Positions 1-10,136 of a DNA stretch of 64,000 nucleotides are shown one piece after another. Made by a program: the position numbers and the translations under genes. This DNA comes from Blepharisma stoltei (lineage: Eukaryota; Ciliophora; Heterotrichea; Heterotrichida; Blepharismidae): positions 796,637 through 860,636 of the forward strand of contig CAJZBQ010000052.1 in assembly GCA_914767885.1 (NCBI GenBank). The letters run 5' to 3'. Below the pieces are notes generated by a model. It searched no databases, was not told where the DNA came from, and saw only the letters and a program-made list of their open reading frames with translations. Position 1 is the stretch's first letter; each line of letters begins with the position of its first letter.

Positions 1-128
1 AGTTTTTTGAATTTTAACTGTTTTTAAGCTTTACCAAGCATTTTTGGACCAAATCTTCTCCATTTTATTTTATATTTATGCTGTCCATTTATTTTTCCAC
101 CCTATTACTATTAATAATCTCATTATCA

Positions 129-1943
129 ATGATTGATAAGGATTTCCCACCTCTTCAAGCAATCTGCATTTCCCATACTCGTGAACTCAATCAGCAGAAC
201 TACAACGTCTATTTATCCATTGCCAATGAAACTGGCATCTCAGTCGGAATTATCCAGAAAGGTGACAGAGACATTCCTCGATGTCATGTATTGTGCACCA
301 CACAAGGAAGCTTGCTGAAGCTTCTCAAGGAAAAAGAGCCAAGAGTGTTCGACAACGTAAAGGTAATTGTGTACGACGAAGCAGATATGATGTTCCAGCA
401 CGAAGACAACATCAGAATTATACGAGAAGTTCGTAAAAGACTGAGAGACACCCAACAAGTCCTTTTTTCAGCGACTTTTGATGAGAAAGTGATGAAATTT
501 ATCAATGAGCAAATTCCTAATCCTGTTAAGAAATAAAAATGGTGACGTTGACGAAAGATGGATTCCGAGACATGCTCCATTTGAAGCAGGAAGGACCATC
601 CTGATGAAGTTGAAAATAGTGCTACTGTCACTTTTTGAATTAGGCCTTTAGGTTTAGGGAAGTTTTTTTCTTCCCAAAAGTTTTTCCTTATCCCTGCCAA
701 ACGGACTAGACAGATTTTGCCTCCCGCTTGTTCATAGCTAATTGAGATTAATGGGTATCCACAAGAGGTGGCTATAACCTAAAGAGCTTGTCCTTATGCT
801 AAGTGGGTTCATGCCAGATAGCAGGCTAGTGGTCTATCCACTTATGGCCTTATAGCATAATCCAGTTACCATCAGGATTGAAAATGTTGAAGACTTGACT
901 TTGGAAAATGTAGACCAATACGTGATTCAATGCGAGCACCAACAAAAGTTCAATACTGTCGTAGACATTGTCAGGAGGGTCCCATTTAGGATGTGTATTA
1001 TCTTTTGTAATACAAAAGATTATGCTTGAAAGTAGAAATAAAGGAAATTTATATATAAATTTGATAGGTAATTATAGAGTTTATAAGGGATATATTCATA
1101 GATTACATCAACATTTAGGAGCACAAGGATTCAGAGCTCACGTCATTGCAGCTGGAATTGTAGACGAGTCTGTCAGAGATGAAGTTATTAAGAAAATCCA
1201 AGGAGGAGATGTCAGCATTTTGCTATCAACAAATGTCCTCAGCCGAGGTGTCGATTTCAGACTGGTAAGCTTGGTTATTAACATGGACCCACCAACTTAT
1301 AAGGAAGGGGAAGTATTTTTGCCAGACCCAGTTACTTATTTGCATAGGGTTGGAAAATAATAATGAAAATGGCATCATCAAAATAAGTTCTTCCAAGAAA
1401 TTTTCTGTCCTCAGGCAATTATGGGATCAGCATTCATGTGACCTCTTATCCAGTTATGCCAGAAAGGCTGACTACATAAGCTGTAAGCTTTCTCTTGGAT
1501 TATAGGAGGCATGGGCTTTCACTGCTTGGCAATTTCGAAGAGGGAGACCCTTAGGCAGGATATATGCAGAAGTCGCACAAACAAGTGGATTCTGCATGAC
1601 CTGCAATGCTTTTGGTGGGCCAGGCAGCAGCGCTTAAATGGATTACCTCATAACCGTGAGTTATAAAGGCAGCGCGTGACTCTATGGAGTTAAAAATGTA
1701 GTCTAGCTCGCTCTGAGAAGGAAAGGTGCCGTGCTGTAAACTAAATAATTAATAAGCGCATATAGGGTTGGGAGAACAGGAAGATATGGAAGAAGAGGAG
1801 TCGCTGTAAACTTGGTGACAAATGCAGAAAGCCAAACAGTCTTTAGGACAATTCAGGAGTATTATCATAAGGCCATGTCGGGAACCACAATAGATGCACT
1901 AGTACAAAGAATGGAAGAAGTTAAAGCAGATTACAACGTTTAA
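129..1943 (+). CDS. DBP5: DBP5/DDX19-type DEAD-box RNA helicase, 5' end missing, split by three inserts
   Basis: ATP-dependent RNA helicase of the Dbp5/DDX19 family, which remodels mRNPs during nuclear export. Visible in order: PQAIC..HTREL (motif Ia), DEAD at about 379-390, SAT in FSATF, the C-terminal lobe with IIFCNTKD, STNVLSRGVDF, and HRVGRTGRYGRRG. The chain is complete only after removing inserts at about 529-868, 1021-1090 and 1354-1771; each removal keeps frame (NPV joins TIRIENV; TKD joins YIHRLHQHL; HRVG joins RTGRYG). The stop is TAA at 1941. The N-terminal Q motif and Walker A are absent: the bases before about 110 do not code for them, so the gene runs into an insert that crosses the left window edge. 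UGA is not needed as Trp in this copy except near the 70 bp insert. The family call is firm; the exact left exon edge is not known. Confidence 0.88.
529..857 (+). mobile_element. SINE-like insertion S1 in DBP5
   Basis: 329 bp between 11-bp direct repeats TAATCCTGTTA (518-528) and TAATCCAGTTA (858-868, one mismatch). It begins with AAATAAAAATGGTGACG, like other sense copies in this window (AAAATGGYG start). Its removal with one repeat restores the helicase frame. Class assignment rests on the repeat length and start motif, not on a database match. Confidence 0.65.
1021..1090. other. TA-bounded IES (70 bp) in DBP5
   Basis: A 70 bp AT-rich insert between TAT at 1021 and TAT at 1091. It holds stop codons in the helicase frame; taking it out joins AAAGAT to TATATTCATAG and gives the helicase segment TKDYIHRLHQHL in frame. 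Confidence 0.7.
1354..1761 (+). mobile_element. SINE-like insertion S2 in DBP5
   Basis: 408 bp flanked by identical 10-bp repeats ATAGGGTTGG (1344-1353, 1762-1771). GC-richer than the host DNA, starts AAAATAATAATGAAAATGGC and ends in an AT-rich tail (AAATAATTAATAAG). Removal with one repeat rejoins HRVG and RTGR exactly at helicase motif VI. Confidence 0.75.
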
Positions 1944-2973
1944 TCTAACATTTAGTTATAAATAATGCCTAGATTAATATATTTTATTTTAAGATTTAAA
2001 ATTATAAAATTCTTATGCTTAAAGTGCCCTAGAAACTTCTTTAAAATTATTAGAGGTTATACATTAACTTAAGCTTTATTTGAATAAATCATACATATAG
2101 GCTACCAGAGCTGACCCTTACCCCACCCTCTTAAATTAGAACCAAAATTCTTCCACTTTATGGCAGGCTAATTTTTTGTAAAAAAATTACTATAAAATTA
2201 TTTTTAAAATTAAATAATACAATCTTTTGATTTTAAATTAATATTCGATGAATATATCCACCACATTGGATATAAAACTACTCAAATTAATAATTATTAT
2301 TTTTACTAATAAAAGATTTCCATTTAATATTTTGTTCCAATTTAAAGGAGGTAGCCAGAGAAATGCAAGCGGATAATAATTGAAATTTAGGAAGAGTGTA
2401 GGTGGATGGGCAGGACTACTTGGGATTTATGTTTAACAAAATATCTATTTTTCACTCTTAAAATGGCCTGTCTTAAACCATAAAATTTCTAGAATAAATA
2501 TAAATGAGCTCTGAATTTGAAAAATTATTTAATTGTCTTCGTAACAAATTTTTAGAAAAAATCTGTTTTTTATGCAAAAAATTATTTGTAAAAATTATGT
2601 GATATCTAATATTATAGCAGAATTTATAACCCATTCTAGTAAAATTTAGACAGATTACATCCTAAACACAACTTTATAGATTAGGGATATTTAAAAAGTT
2701 TCGCAAATAAAACTTATACAAAAATGTTAATAAAAAATTAATTAAATACCTACATAAGGAAGAGTTAGGAAAAATTCGTTATTCTAATTATTCGCAAACA
2801 AGTAAAAAAGTTTACTGAAAAATTAAATATAGTATTTTACTTTTTTCTCAGCAGATTCATATCAAATTGATTTCGAAAAAAATTATATGTCGTTATTCAG
2901 CTTTTAGCTGTGCAGCTGACAATTAAAATTGCCAATATGCTATAAAAAATAATGGAAGGTAGAATTTTTGTTG
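1944..2973. other. AT-rich intergenic stretch
   Basis: No open coding block beyond short chance frames is visible. It contains the small MITE-like element at 2119-2353. Otherwise low-complexity AT-rich DNA. Confidence 0.5.
2119..2353. mobile_element. Second MITE-like family, short copy
   Basis: Inverted ends: left TACCCCACCCTCTTAAATTA, right reads (reverse complement) TACCTCCTTTAAATTGG followed by AACAAAAT. The same end motif (CTCC..TTTAAATTGGAACAAAA) recurs at 50719-51060. About 233 bp, TA-flanked, no coding capacity. Confidence 0.5.
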
Positions 2974-2988
2974 ATACGCAATCTGCAA

Positions 2989-3265
2989 TAAATAAATGCA
3001 TTCGATTCAAAAGAAATTAGCTCTCTAATTTTCTCTCTCTCATGAAAATTTTATTTATAGGGTTTGATTTTATCTCGAAAATGTCTGCACAGCACAGCAG
3101 TTGAACTTCTATTAGCATAGGGCTAGGGCACTGCTCCGAGTTTGATACTGATCAGGGTTGCAATTATTTATTTGGAATGGTCGACATTTGGATCAGAAAT
3201 GCTCTGACGTTACCATTTGGCTCAGAGCCTTTAGTTACCTTACGCACTTTAATTAATCATAATAA
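2989..3265. mobile_element. SINE-like insertion S0 just before the rhodanese start
   Basis: 277 bp between identical 15-bp repeats ATACGCAATCTGCAA (2974-2988 and 3266-3280). Body is GC-richer than its surroundings. The right repeat ends 5 bp before the ATG at 3286, so the insert sits in the 5' leader of the sulfurtransferase gene. Confidence 0.65.
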
Positions 3266-3285
3266 ATACGCAATCTGCAAATGAC

Positions 3286-4056
3286 ATGCTAAATAGCGAC
3301 TCAGCATACATTATTGATTCAACTCTCCTAAATAATGAAGACTCAAGACGCAAATTTATCCAATGCCGAATAAGAGGTGCTAAATATTTTAACATTACAG
3401 AAATCAGAGATACAACTGCTTCAATATCATTAGCTTGGCCTACAGCAGCTCAATTTGCTGAAGCAATGGTAAAAATTGAGATCCCGAATAATGGGAAAAG
3501 TGTCATTGTTTATGATCAAACCGGAATTGGAACTGCTTCCAGAGCATGGGTAATGCTAAAATATTTTGGCTATCCAAATGTTTTCATTCTTGACGGCGGA
3601 CTTCCTAAATGGCTATCAGAAAGAAGACCCACTGATACTGGAGAATATCTAATAACCCACTCACTGCCAGTAAACCCATTTCACTATATAACCTCTGAAC
3701 ATCACGAAATGAGAGCCCTCATAAACACCGTTGAACAAGTTGTAAATCAGCTAAAAAACGGAGATTTAAGCACTACCATTTGGGACGCTCGACCTCCTAA
3801 TACATTCCAAAATGGCAGCGTCCCTGGCGCAATAAATTTCTCAGCCTCAAATTTTTTTAACGACGATAAAACAGTCAAATCCCAAGATGAAGTCCGTTCC
3901 CTTCATTCCCAAAATGGCTTGTCCAATGGAGTTATAACTTCCTGTTTTAAAGGAAATTTCGCTTCATTAGCATATGTATTGCAAAAATACGCGGGAAATG
4001 ATAACGTTCGGGTCTATACAGGGTCATACGAAGAGTGGAAAAAGCTTAAAGGTTAA
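3286..4056 (+). CDS. Tandem-rhodanese sulfurtransferase
   Basis: 256-residue protein with two rhodanese-like halves, as in thiosulfate and 3-mercaptopyruvate sulfurtransferases, which move a sulfane sulfur through a cysteine persulfide. First half: VIVYDQTG and DGGLPKWL (the usual DGG.p.W element). Second half: WDARPPNTFQNG and GAINFSASNFF, with the likely catalytic cysteine in SCFKGNFAS and the end VYTGSYEEW. The active loop departs from the common CGSGVTA form, so substrate cannot be named. No insert or intron interrupts it. The ATG at 3286 is the first in frame and follows the 15-bp repeat of S0. Confidence 0.8.
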   Translation: MLNSDSAYIIDSTLLNNEDSRRKFIQCRIRGAKYFNITEIRDTTASISLAWPTAAQFAEAMVKIEIPNNGKSVIVYDQTGIGTASRAWVMLKYFGYPNVFILDGGLPKWLSERRPTDTGEYLITHSLPVNPFHYITSEHHEMRALINTVEQVVNQLKNGDLSTTIWDARPPNTFQNGSVPGAINFSASNFFNDDKTVKSQDEVRSLHSQNGLSNGVITSCFKGNFASLAYVLQKYAGNDNVRVYTGSYEEWKKLKG

Positions 4057-4097
4057 ATTTTTCATTAAAAAGTGTAAATGCTTCTCCATATTTCTCT

Positions 4098-5374
4098 ATG
4101 TCAAAGCCAATTTTTATTCTCTTCACGTTGGCTTTACTGCTTGGAATTATTTCAGGGGATACAATTGTAAGCGTGGTGTCGACTTTTCGACATGGGGCAA
4201 GATCGCCTATAGATAAATCATCATGGGACTTAGGAGTGTGGCCTCAAGGATATGGCGAATTAACTCCTGAAGGGTATAGGCAACATTATTTGAATGGGAA
4301 GGAAATGGCTTATAGGTATATAGAGCAAGCTCAGCTGATAAGCCCAAAGTTTAGCGTTTCTGAGATTTACATTCGATCAACTGATTTGAATCGAACTGTA
4401 ATGAGTGTGCAAAGCCAACTATATGGAATGTTCTCAAATGGTCCTCAACTCGCACAGACAGCATTCAATCAAAAAGCAGTTCCTCCACTCCTCAATGTTC
4501 AAAACCAGCAGCAAGCTATTACAGCATTAGGAGAACATGCACTTCCTAATGGTTACCAGCCAGTTCCAGTTCATGTTGTCTCAGCAAGTTATGATAACAT
4601 GCTGGTCGGAAGCTCAATTGCAGCGTGTCCTAGAATGGCAGAAATTCTGCAGGCGCAGCAACAAACTGATATTTACAAACAAAAAGTTGCAGCTTATACC
4701 CAAGGGCTACAAAAACAAAAATATATAACCATTTACAGCACATAAGATAATAAGGATTTATTTATCATATAAAAAGAATTCATTATAAATGGTTATCTCA
4801 AGTTTTTGGGATAACTGTTTCCTATGAAGTCGCAGGATATATGGCCGACACATTGACTACTGACAAGTTTCATAAGTTTGACTGGCCTCCAGGAGTTACT
4901 GACGAAATGTATTATCAAATGTATGGAAATCAGAACTATACAAACAGCTATTTTTATACACCTGAAGCCTCAAGCTTGGCTGGGTCTCAATTTTTCCAAG
5001 CCATTTTAGACCAGTTTGATGGGACTATCAGCGGTACATCCACAAGGAAATTTGGATTTTATTCAGCCCATGATACAACACTTATAGCATTTTTAAATTT
5101 CCTTGGAGTTTTTGATGGGAATAACCCTATTTATGCGTCCACTTTGATTTTTGAGCTTCATAACAATAATAATGCCTATGCTGTCCACATTTCTTATAAT
5201 GGTGCCTCAATTCTACTTGATGGGTGCGTAGATCCGTGCCCTTATGCAACATTTAAAGAAATGATGCAGGAAAAAATCATTGCTAATGTAACGGAAGCCT
5301 GCCAGTTGCAGAATGATGAAGCTGAGCTGAGTTATAATTATAACCCCTACCTTGATATCAACGCTTTATCATAA
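4098..5374 (+). CDS. Secreted/lysosomal histidine acid phosphatase
   Basis: Histidine acid phosphatase, branch 2 of the histidine phosphatase superfamily; hydrolyses phosphomonoesters through a phosphohistidine. A signal peptide (hydrophobic run at residues 4-19, ending ISGD) precedes the catalytic RHGARSP motif; the C-terminal half has the second catalytic pair in SAHDTTL. A 68 bp TA insert (4726-4793) separates the halves; without it the protein is 402 residues, normal for the family. Cysteines CVDPCP and C-terminal residues fit a folded luminal enzyme. Starts 41 bp after the rhodanese stop, same strand. Confidence 0.85.
4726..4793. other. TA-bounded IES (68 bp) with terminal inverted repeats
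   Basis: Begins TAACCATTTA and ends TAAATGGTTA (including the right TA), a perfect 10-bp inverted repeat. It brings stops into the phosphatase frame; removal at TA gives K-Y-I joined to SQVFGITV. Confidence 0.8.
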
Positions 5375-5479
5375 TAAAGTTAATAGATTTTAAGTATAAA
5401 AAAATAAATACGAAAAATAGATTTATTAAATTGGCAGTTTCTCATTGTGTTTTATAATTAATTTTTTTATTTTGGATAT

Positions 5480-5815
5480 CTTATCTTATCTTTATGTTTA
5501 AAGCGGAAGATTCCGCACTTCTCTCGTTTAAAATCAAAAAATCTAAAACTTCAAACACTTCAAAAACAACAAAACTCTAACTTCTGTGATAAACCTTAAT
5601 AGAATTTCAGAAACAGCGCCAGCAACATTAGTTGAAGCATCAATGATGAACCACCCACTCGATCCTCCGATGTGAGCCACCAAACAATGCAGACTCTGCC
5701 ACACCAAGTCCTCCAGTTCCCACAAACTCCATAAGCTTCATCAAATTTCCTCAAACTCTCACAAAACTCCTTCAAACTTTTGGCACGAAAATGCGCCCTG
5801 TTAAAAATTTAATTA
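5480..5815 (-). mobile_element. SINE-like insertion S3, intergenic
   Basis: 336 bp flanked by 14-bp repeats TTTATTTTGGATAT (5466-5479, 5816-5829). The left end has the short tandem CTTATCTTATCTTTATG seen at the same place in S12, which sets antisense orientation. The rest of 5375-5968 is AT-rich with no gene seen. Confidence 0.55.
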
Positions 5816-5968
5816 TTTATTTTGGATATAAAATAAATCTAGCTTTAATTTATAAGTATATTTACTTATAGTTTTACTAAAAGTATAGATTCTATTAATT
5901 ATTTTGAAAATATTATTTTATTTTACCATATTGCCTACAAAAAAATTCCCTCACATATAATTAAGAAA

Positions 5969-6163
5969 ATGGGCAACACTACAGTAAGACAAGGCTTTAC
6001 GTCTTTTTTATTCCCCAGCAATTACTCTAGCCCTTTTAACTCAAAATTCACTCCTGCAGTATTCCCATGTGAGCAACCCCGCCAAATCAAGATTAACGAA
6101 AATACCCCTTCTTTTATGCTTGACGAAGGAAAAGTATGGGCAAGCGCGCTCTATGTCGATTAA
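5969..6163 (+). CDS. Small hypothetical protein (64 aa)
   Basis: An open frame from ATG to TAA with composition closer to coding than its flanks. It begins MGNTT, a possible N-myristoylation start, and is rich in Ser, Phe and Pro, without a domain I recognise. Could be a real short gene or an exon of one broken by inserts; no supporting neighbour context. Confidence 0.4.
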   Translation: MGNTTVRQGFTSFLFPSNYSSPFNSKFTPAVFPCEQPRQIKINENTPSFMLDEGKVWASALYVD

Positions 6164-6600
6164 TTAGCTTGCATCAGCCTTCATGATATATTTAACTAAT
6201 TAGAATGGCTTTTATATTGGTTTATAAAATTAATGTAAGATGGAAGAATATAAAATAAAAGCAAACTAAACTTAAGCTTAAATTGAGCAAATTCTTAGAT
6301 TAGGAGTCAAGTTTTATGCAAAAAATCTGTAGAAAGAATATTTAATAAATGGGTAAATGTATTAATAAAGTATCCTGCTATAAATTAATTGAATAAGCAA
6401 CAATGGGGCAGCTAATACTTTTTAATATGCTTTTTATCTGAAGATATTCTTTTTATAGGCAAGTATTGATTATTGAATCGAAATAATCTAAAAATACAAA
6501 AAAATGTTGTGTGTCAGAAAATACAAAAGTTTATAAAATATAAAAATGGGGCGAAAATCATTAGAAATTAGATTATAAATAACAGTAAATGATAAAAACT
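6164..6600. other. AT-rich intergenic stretch
   Basis: No coding block or structured element seen; very AT-rich. Confidence 0.5.
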
Positions 6601-6604
6601 AACT

Positions 6605-6846
6605 CCCCTTCTGTGAGTGAAACAAAAAAATTTTGCTCGCTAAAGTGTGGTTAATGCTTTTTAAAAATTTATATATTAATATTATAGTAATTTTTTTTTA
6701 AATTTAAGGGAGGAAAATTATATTTTAAAAAGCAAGCCGTTTAAAATTCAACCAAGTTACCTCGAGATCTCATAATAATAGTAATTACTTATATATCGAA
6801 ATTTTTTTATAAAATTTTTTATATTTTGTTTTCTCATGTTGGGGGG
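6605..6846 (+). mobile_element. GTGAGCGAACAAAA-type MITE, degraded copy F
   Basis: Left end CTCCCCTTCTGTGAGTGAAAC and right end TTTTGTTTTCTCATG plus a run of G before ACTAAG match the ends of the intact copies, and the inner GTAATTACTTATATATC matches their TAATTATCACTTATATATC. Diverged and shortened (about 240 bp versus 382). Flanked by TAA. Confidence 0.6.
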
Positions 6847-6867
6847 GGACTAAGCAGATAAATTTTA

Positions 6868-7197
6868 TTATTTTTGTATCAAAACTCCTTTGGCTTCATT
6901 CACTTTTGTTGCAAGATAAGTTGATCCTCCATTATCAGGATGGTTTAAAAGCATCAGCCTTTTGTGAGCAGAAAGAATCTTGTCCTCTGGAGCTGACTCT
7001 CTGACGCCAAGGATTAAAGATGCCTCCCTTCTTGTCATCGGATTTTCAAATGGGCCCATATATAGCTTAGCTCTTGATGAATCCAAGCTTAAGCCTCCTG
7101 CTTTTGCTGCTTTTGACTGTCTGATTGCACGAATAACCACTTTGCTTGAGGCTGCAGCAAATATTAAGCCAAGGCCAATAAGAGCGAAGTGTGACAT
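6868..7197 (-). CDS. Pam18/TIM14-like mitochondrial J protein
   Basis: 109-residue protein of the Pam18 (TIM14, DNAJC19) family: the inner-membrane J protein that stimulates mtHsp70 in the presequence import motor. A single N-terminal membrane segment (residues about 5-20), a linker, and a J domain beginning MTRREASLILGV with the essential HPD in LLNHPDNGGS. Length and order match the family, which lacks helix IV-type extensions of soluble DnaJ. No insert. Confidence 0.87.
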   Translation of the reverse strand: MSHFALIGLGLIFAAASSKVVIRAIRQSKAAKAGGLSLDSSRAKLYMGPFENPMTRREASLILGVRESAPEDKILSAHKRLMLLNHPDNGGSTYLATKVNEAKGVLIQK

Positions 7198-7431
7198 TTT
7201 ATTTATAATTGTTATGCTTGAAGTAAAATTATGAGAATTTATATGATTTTTATTAAACTAATCCAAATTTGATGACCCATTACAATTCATTGTTTCAGAT
7301 AAACTTATGATAGTCATAAATCAAGGATTCATCAACTAAATATTTAGCAATTTATGAATCAATAAGCCAAATTTATAGTGAGAAAATAATAATCTAACAT
7401 TATAGCGATATTTAGATTTTCATCAAAATAA

Positions 7432-8070
7432 ATAAATAAGTAAATTAACGATGTGTATTTAAGGTCCCTACTTCCATGCGTGACATTCCTCCGCGCTCCG
7501 TGAGGAGCCGTGCTGGCACGAGCGAAAAGGATGGACTTCCATCACTGGTTCTCTGAGCCCAGGCCGAAATCCCTGGCTTCTCGGTAGTGAGTTGCCCTAT
7601 TGGGTCGTCAGCCGACCGTCGCCGAGCACCACCATTTTCAACTCAGCCTTCCGCCCCGAGTTACGCCAGTCTTTGTCTCCGGTTGGCCAAGCCGTCCTTT
7701 CTTTTAAGGACCCTTTTAAAACTGGAGAGACCGCCTTGTTGTCTAATCTGCCTCCATTTTTCCCAGCTTATCCGCTTGAGAAAATCTCAATCGCTTCCGC
7801 GATTCGAGGCAGACCACAGTAGCAGCCTGAGTAGGTAAGTCGCCCTGCTCCATATCGGGCACCCACTGGCTTGGGCGCTGCTGGAAAAAGAAGATGCTCC
7901 TAACTGCCCTGGGATCTGGCCACGATCAGAGGGTCTGTGTTCTCCCCTGGTCGCCACCAGGGTCCAGATATTGCTGGGCTAAGTCGCTTTTTCTAAAAAC
8001 CATGCCCGGATATACATGAGTTGCCGTCACTGGGGGACGGGTCGGACGTCATACGCCATTTTATGTATAT
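7432..8070 (-). mobile_element. SINE-like insertion S4, longest copy
   Basis: About 639 bp between perfect 17-bp repeats GATTTTCATCAAAATAA (7415-7431 and 8071-8087). Markedly GC-rich in an AT-rich genome. The right end ACGCCATTTTATGTATAT is the reverse complement of the sense start seen in S5 and S11 (ATATACATTAAAATGGCG). Shares GAGTTGCCCTATTGGGTC with the core GAGTTGCCCGATTGGTCC of S9/S12. The gap 7198-8147 holds no gene. Confidence 0.75.
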
Positions 8071-8147
8071 GATTTTCATCAAAATAATTTCCTGAGAAAA
8101 TGATTATGCACTTTCCAGCCATTTTTAACAATTTTTCATAATTTGAA

Positions 8148-9262
8148 ATGGAAAGAATCGAGCGATATCAAAAGATAGAGAAAATCGGAGAAGGCACCTA
8201 TGGTGTCGTTTACAAGTCCCGAGACCGAAACACAGGAGAAATAGTTGCATTGAAGAAGATCCGACTCGAGTCAGAAGATGAAGGGGTCCCATCTACAGCA
8301 ATTCGTGAGATCTCATTGCTCAAAACCTTAAGACACCCAAATGTGGTGAAGCTTCATGACGTGGTTCACACAGATCAAAAGTTATATAGGCATATCCCTA
8401 AGATATCCCAATATGGGCGAGGGAAAGAGGCCAAAACTTCCTACTTGTCCGGCCAACTCAAGTTGGCCGAGCCAAGTGGTAAGTGGCGAATGAACCTCCT
8501 TTCACTTGGTTCGGCCAATTCGAGTTGGCGGACCAAGTGAGAAGTTTTTGCTCTATCTCTCGTCCATATCGGGCTATCTTAGGGATATGTCTATACTTGA
8601 TATTTGAGTTCCTTGACCATGACCTAAAAAAGCATATGAACGTCTTAGGCTCACCATTACCTCCTATGACAGTAAAAAGTTTCCTATACCAAATCCTTTC
8701 TTCATTAGCCTACTGCCACACTCATAGAGTCCTGCATCGGGATTTAAAACCTCAAAACATCCTTATTGATCTACAAGGAAGTGTCAGACTTGCCGATTTT
8801 GGTTTGGCAAGAGCTTTTGGTCTGCCTATTAAAACATATACCCATGAAGTGGTTACACTTTGGTATCGTGCCCCAGAAATCCTATTAGGAGCTAGGCAAT
8901 ATTCAACACCTGTAGATATTTGGTCAGTCGGATGCATTTTTGCAGAAATGGCTCAAAAAAGGGCGCTGTTTATGGGAGACTCAGAGATTGATCAGCTTTT
9001 TAAGATTTTCAGGGTGCTTGGGACGCCATGTGAAGAAACGTTTCCTGGGGTTACAGGGTTTCCTGACTTTAAACCTACTTTTCCGAAATGGAGAGCGCAG
9101 AATATAGCAAGATTTGCTTCAAATCTTGATGAGAATGGCATTGATTTGCTATCAAAAATGGTATGCTATGATCCAGCCAAAAGAATTTCAGCTAAAGCTG
9201 CAATGCTGCATCCATATTTCAATGATCTAGACACTTCGTGCCTAGCTCCATATAATATATAA
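8148..9262 (+). CDS. CDK1/2-family cyclin-dependent kinase (PSTAIRE type)
   Basis: Serine/threonine kinase that drives cell-cycle transitions with cyclins. After removing the insert 8385-8593 it is 301 residues, the usual CDK size. Seen: glycine loop [10 protein letters not shown] with the Thr14/Tyr15 pair, VALKK lysine, the full PSTAIRE helix ([13 protein letters not shown]), [18 protein letters not shown]-loop Thr in [13 protein letters not shown], and the CMGC ending. The PSTAIRE form is shared by CDK1, 2 and 3, so paralogue identity is not settled. Confidence 0.93.
8385..8593. other. TA-bounded IES (209 bp) with long terminal inverted repeats, in the CDK gene
   Basis: Ends TATAGGCATATCCCTAAG and CTTAGGGATATGTCTATA form an inverted repeat with one mismatch that continues inward (CCCAATATGGGCGAG / CTCGTCCATATCGGG). 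A second inner palindrome surrounds CCAACTCAAGTTGG and CCAATTCGAGTTGG. Removal at TA gives [14 protein letters not shown], the expected CDK hinge. Confidence 0.85.
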
Positions 9263-9379
9263 ATAAATTTTATTTATTTGACATTTTAATGCAGTGTACA
9301 ATTGAATTTCTCTATTAGAAATTACTAAAACTTAAATAAAACCCACTAAAAATTGAGAAATTTCACTAAAAACGTAAAT

Positions 9380-10012
9380 TTAATCCATCCTAGCTTTTAA
9401 TGTCCTCGCAGTAATTCCAGCCGGCGTAATGATATAAACTACTGCACCCCACCCTGAAAACGCGTCCCTATCTAAGGCTGACAACATGCACTGCGACGCC
9501 ACTTCAAAAAGTTCTTCTGGCTCTAAATCAGGCTTAACAAAGCTTTCACATGCCCCCAGCATCAATTCAGAAGCAGTTCCAATGCAAAAGAAATTATCTC
9601 CATCTGTCATACACCCGATCGAGTCACTAGTCGAAATATAAGGCTCATTATTTTCGTCTAAGCCAGCCACTATTGGCTCTATGAAATATGGGCCAAATCT
9701 TCTGCCATATAGCATATTGGAGATCAGCCATGACAAAGTTTTGGGCTGGATCTGTCGGTTTTCTTTCAAAGTATAGAGATTAAGCTTGTACTTCAAGTCG
9801 GCACCGATTGTCTGGACGTCTCCTCCTAAGCCGATAAAGCCTGCTACACACTTGTCAGTCATCTTGAAGACACGCTGGAAAGTTGTGCTGACTGTTTTGT
9901 ATTGGGCGCCGAGACGACGATCCATTGCAACTGCGACACAGTTTTTGCCTTTGATTGCGAGGACTGAGCCACCGTGGAAATTGAAGATATTTGACTATGT
10001 TGATCTTACCAT
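9380..10012 (-). CDS. PSMB3: 20S proteasome beta-3 subunit
   Basis: Non-catalytic beta-3 subunit of the 20S proteasome. The coding part 9380-9994 plus the ATG at 10010-10012 gives 205 residues, the length of human PSMB3. Seen: NFHGGSVLAIKGKNCVAVA, DRRLG, ETR-type NLY..KENRQI, GRRFGPYFIEPIVAGLD, and the C-terminal TARTLKARMD that is diagnostic for beta-3. The N-terminal Thr nucleophile is absent, as expected. The start was chosen because a 15-nt intron directly after ATG restores the N terminus. Confidence 0.94.
9995..10009 (-). other. 15-nt spliceosomal intron directly after the PSMB3 ATG
   Basis: On the minus strand GTAAGATCAACATAG sits between ATG and TCAAATATC. Without splicing an in-frame TAG inside it would stop translation after four codons. 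Confidence 0.88.
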
Positions 10013-10136
10013 CTTGCTAAGTTATTAGAAATATTAGAGGAGAAAATAAATGATAACTGCAAACATGGGAAATTCAGCTGCTTAAATGACTATTAATAGT
10101 TAATTTATCCAAGAAGATTTCTGAGGAGATTTCGTG

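Noticed and set aside
720-790. Possible tRNA-like fold (GGTATCCAC...GTGGCTATAACC)
   Set aside because: No full cloverleaf, anticodon arm or T-loop consensus could be laid out.
5543-5725. Minus-strand 60-codon frame
   Set aside because: Lies wholly inside the SINE-like insert S3 and has no protein-like features.
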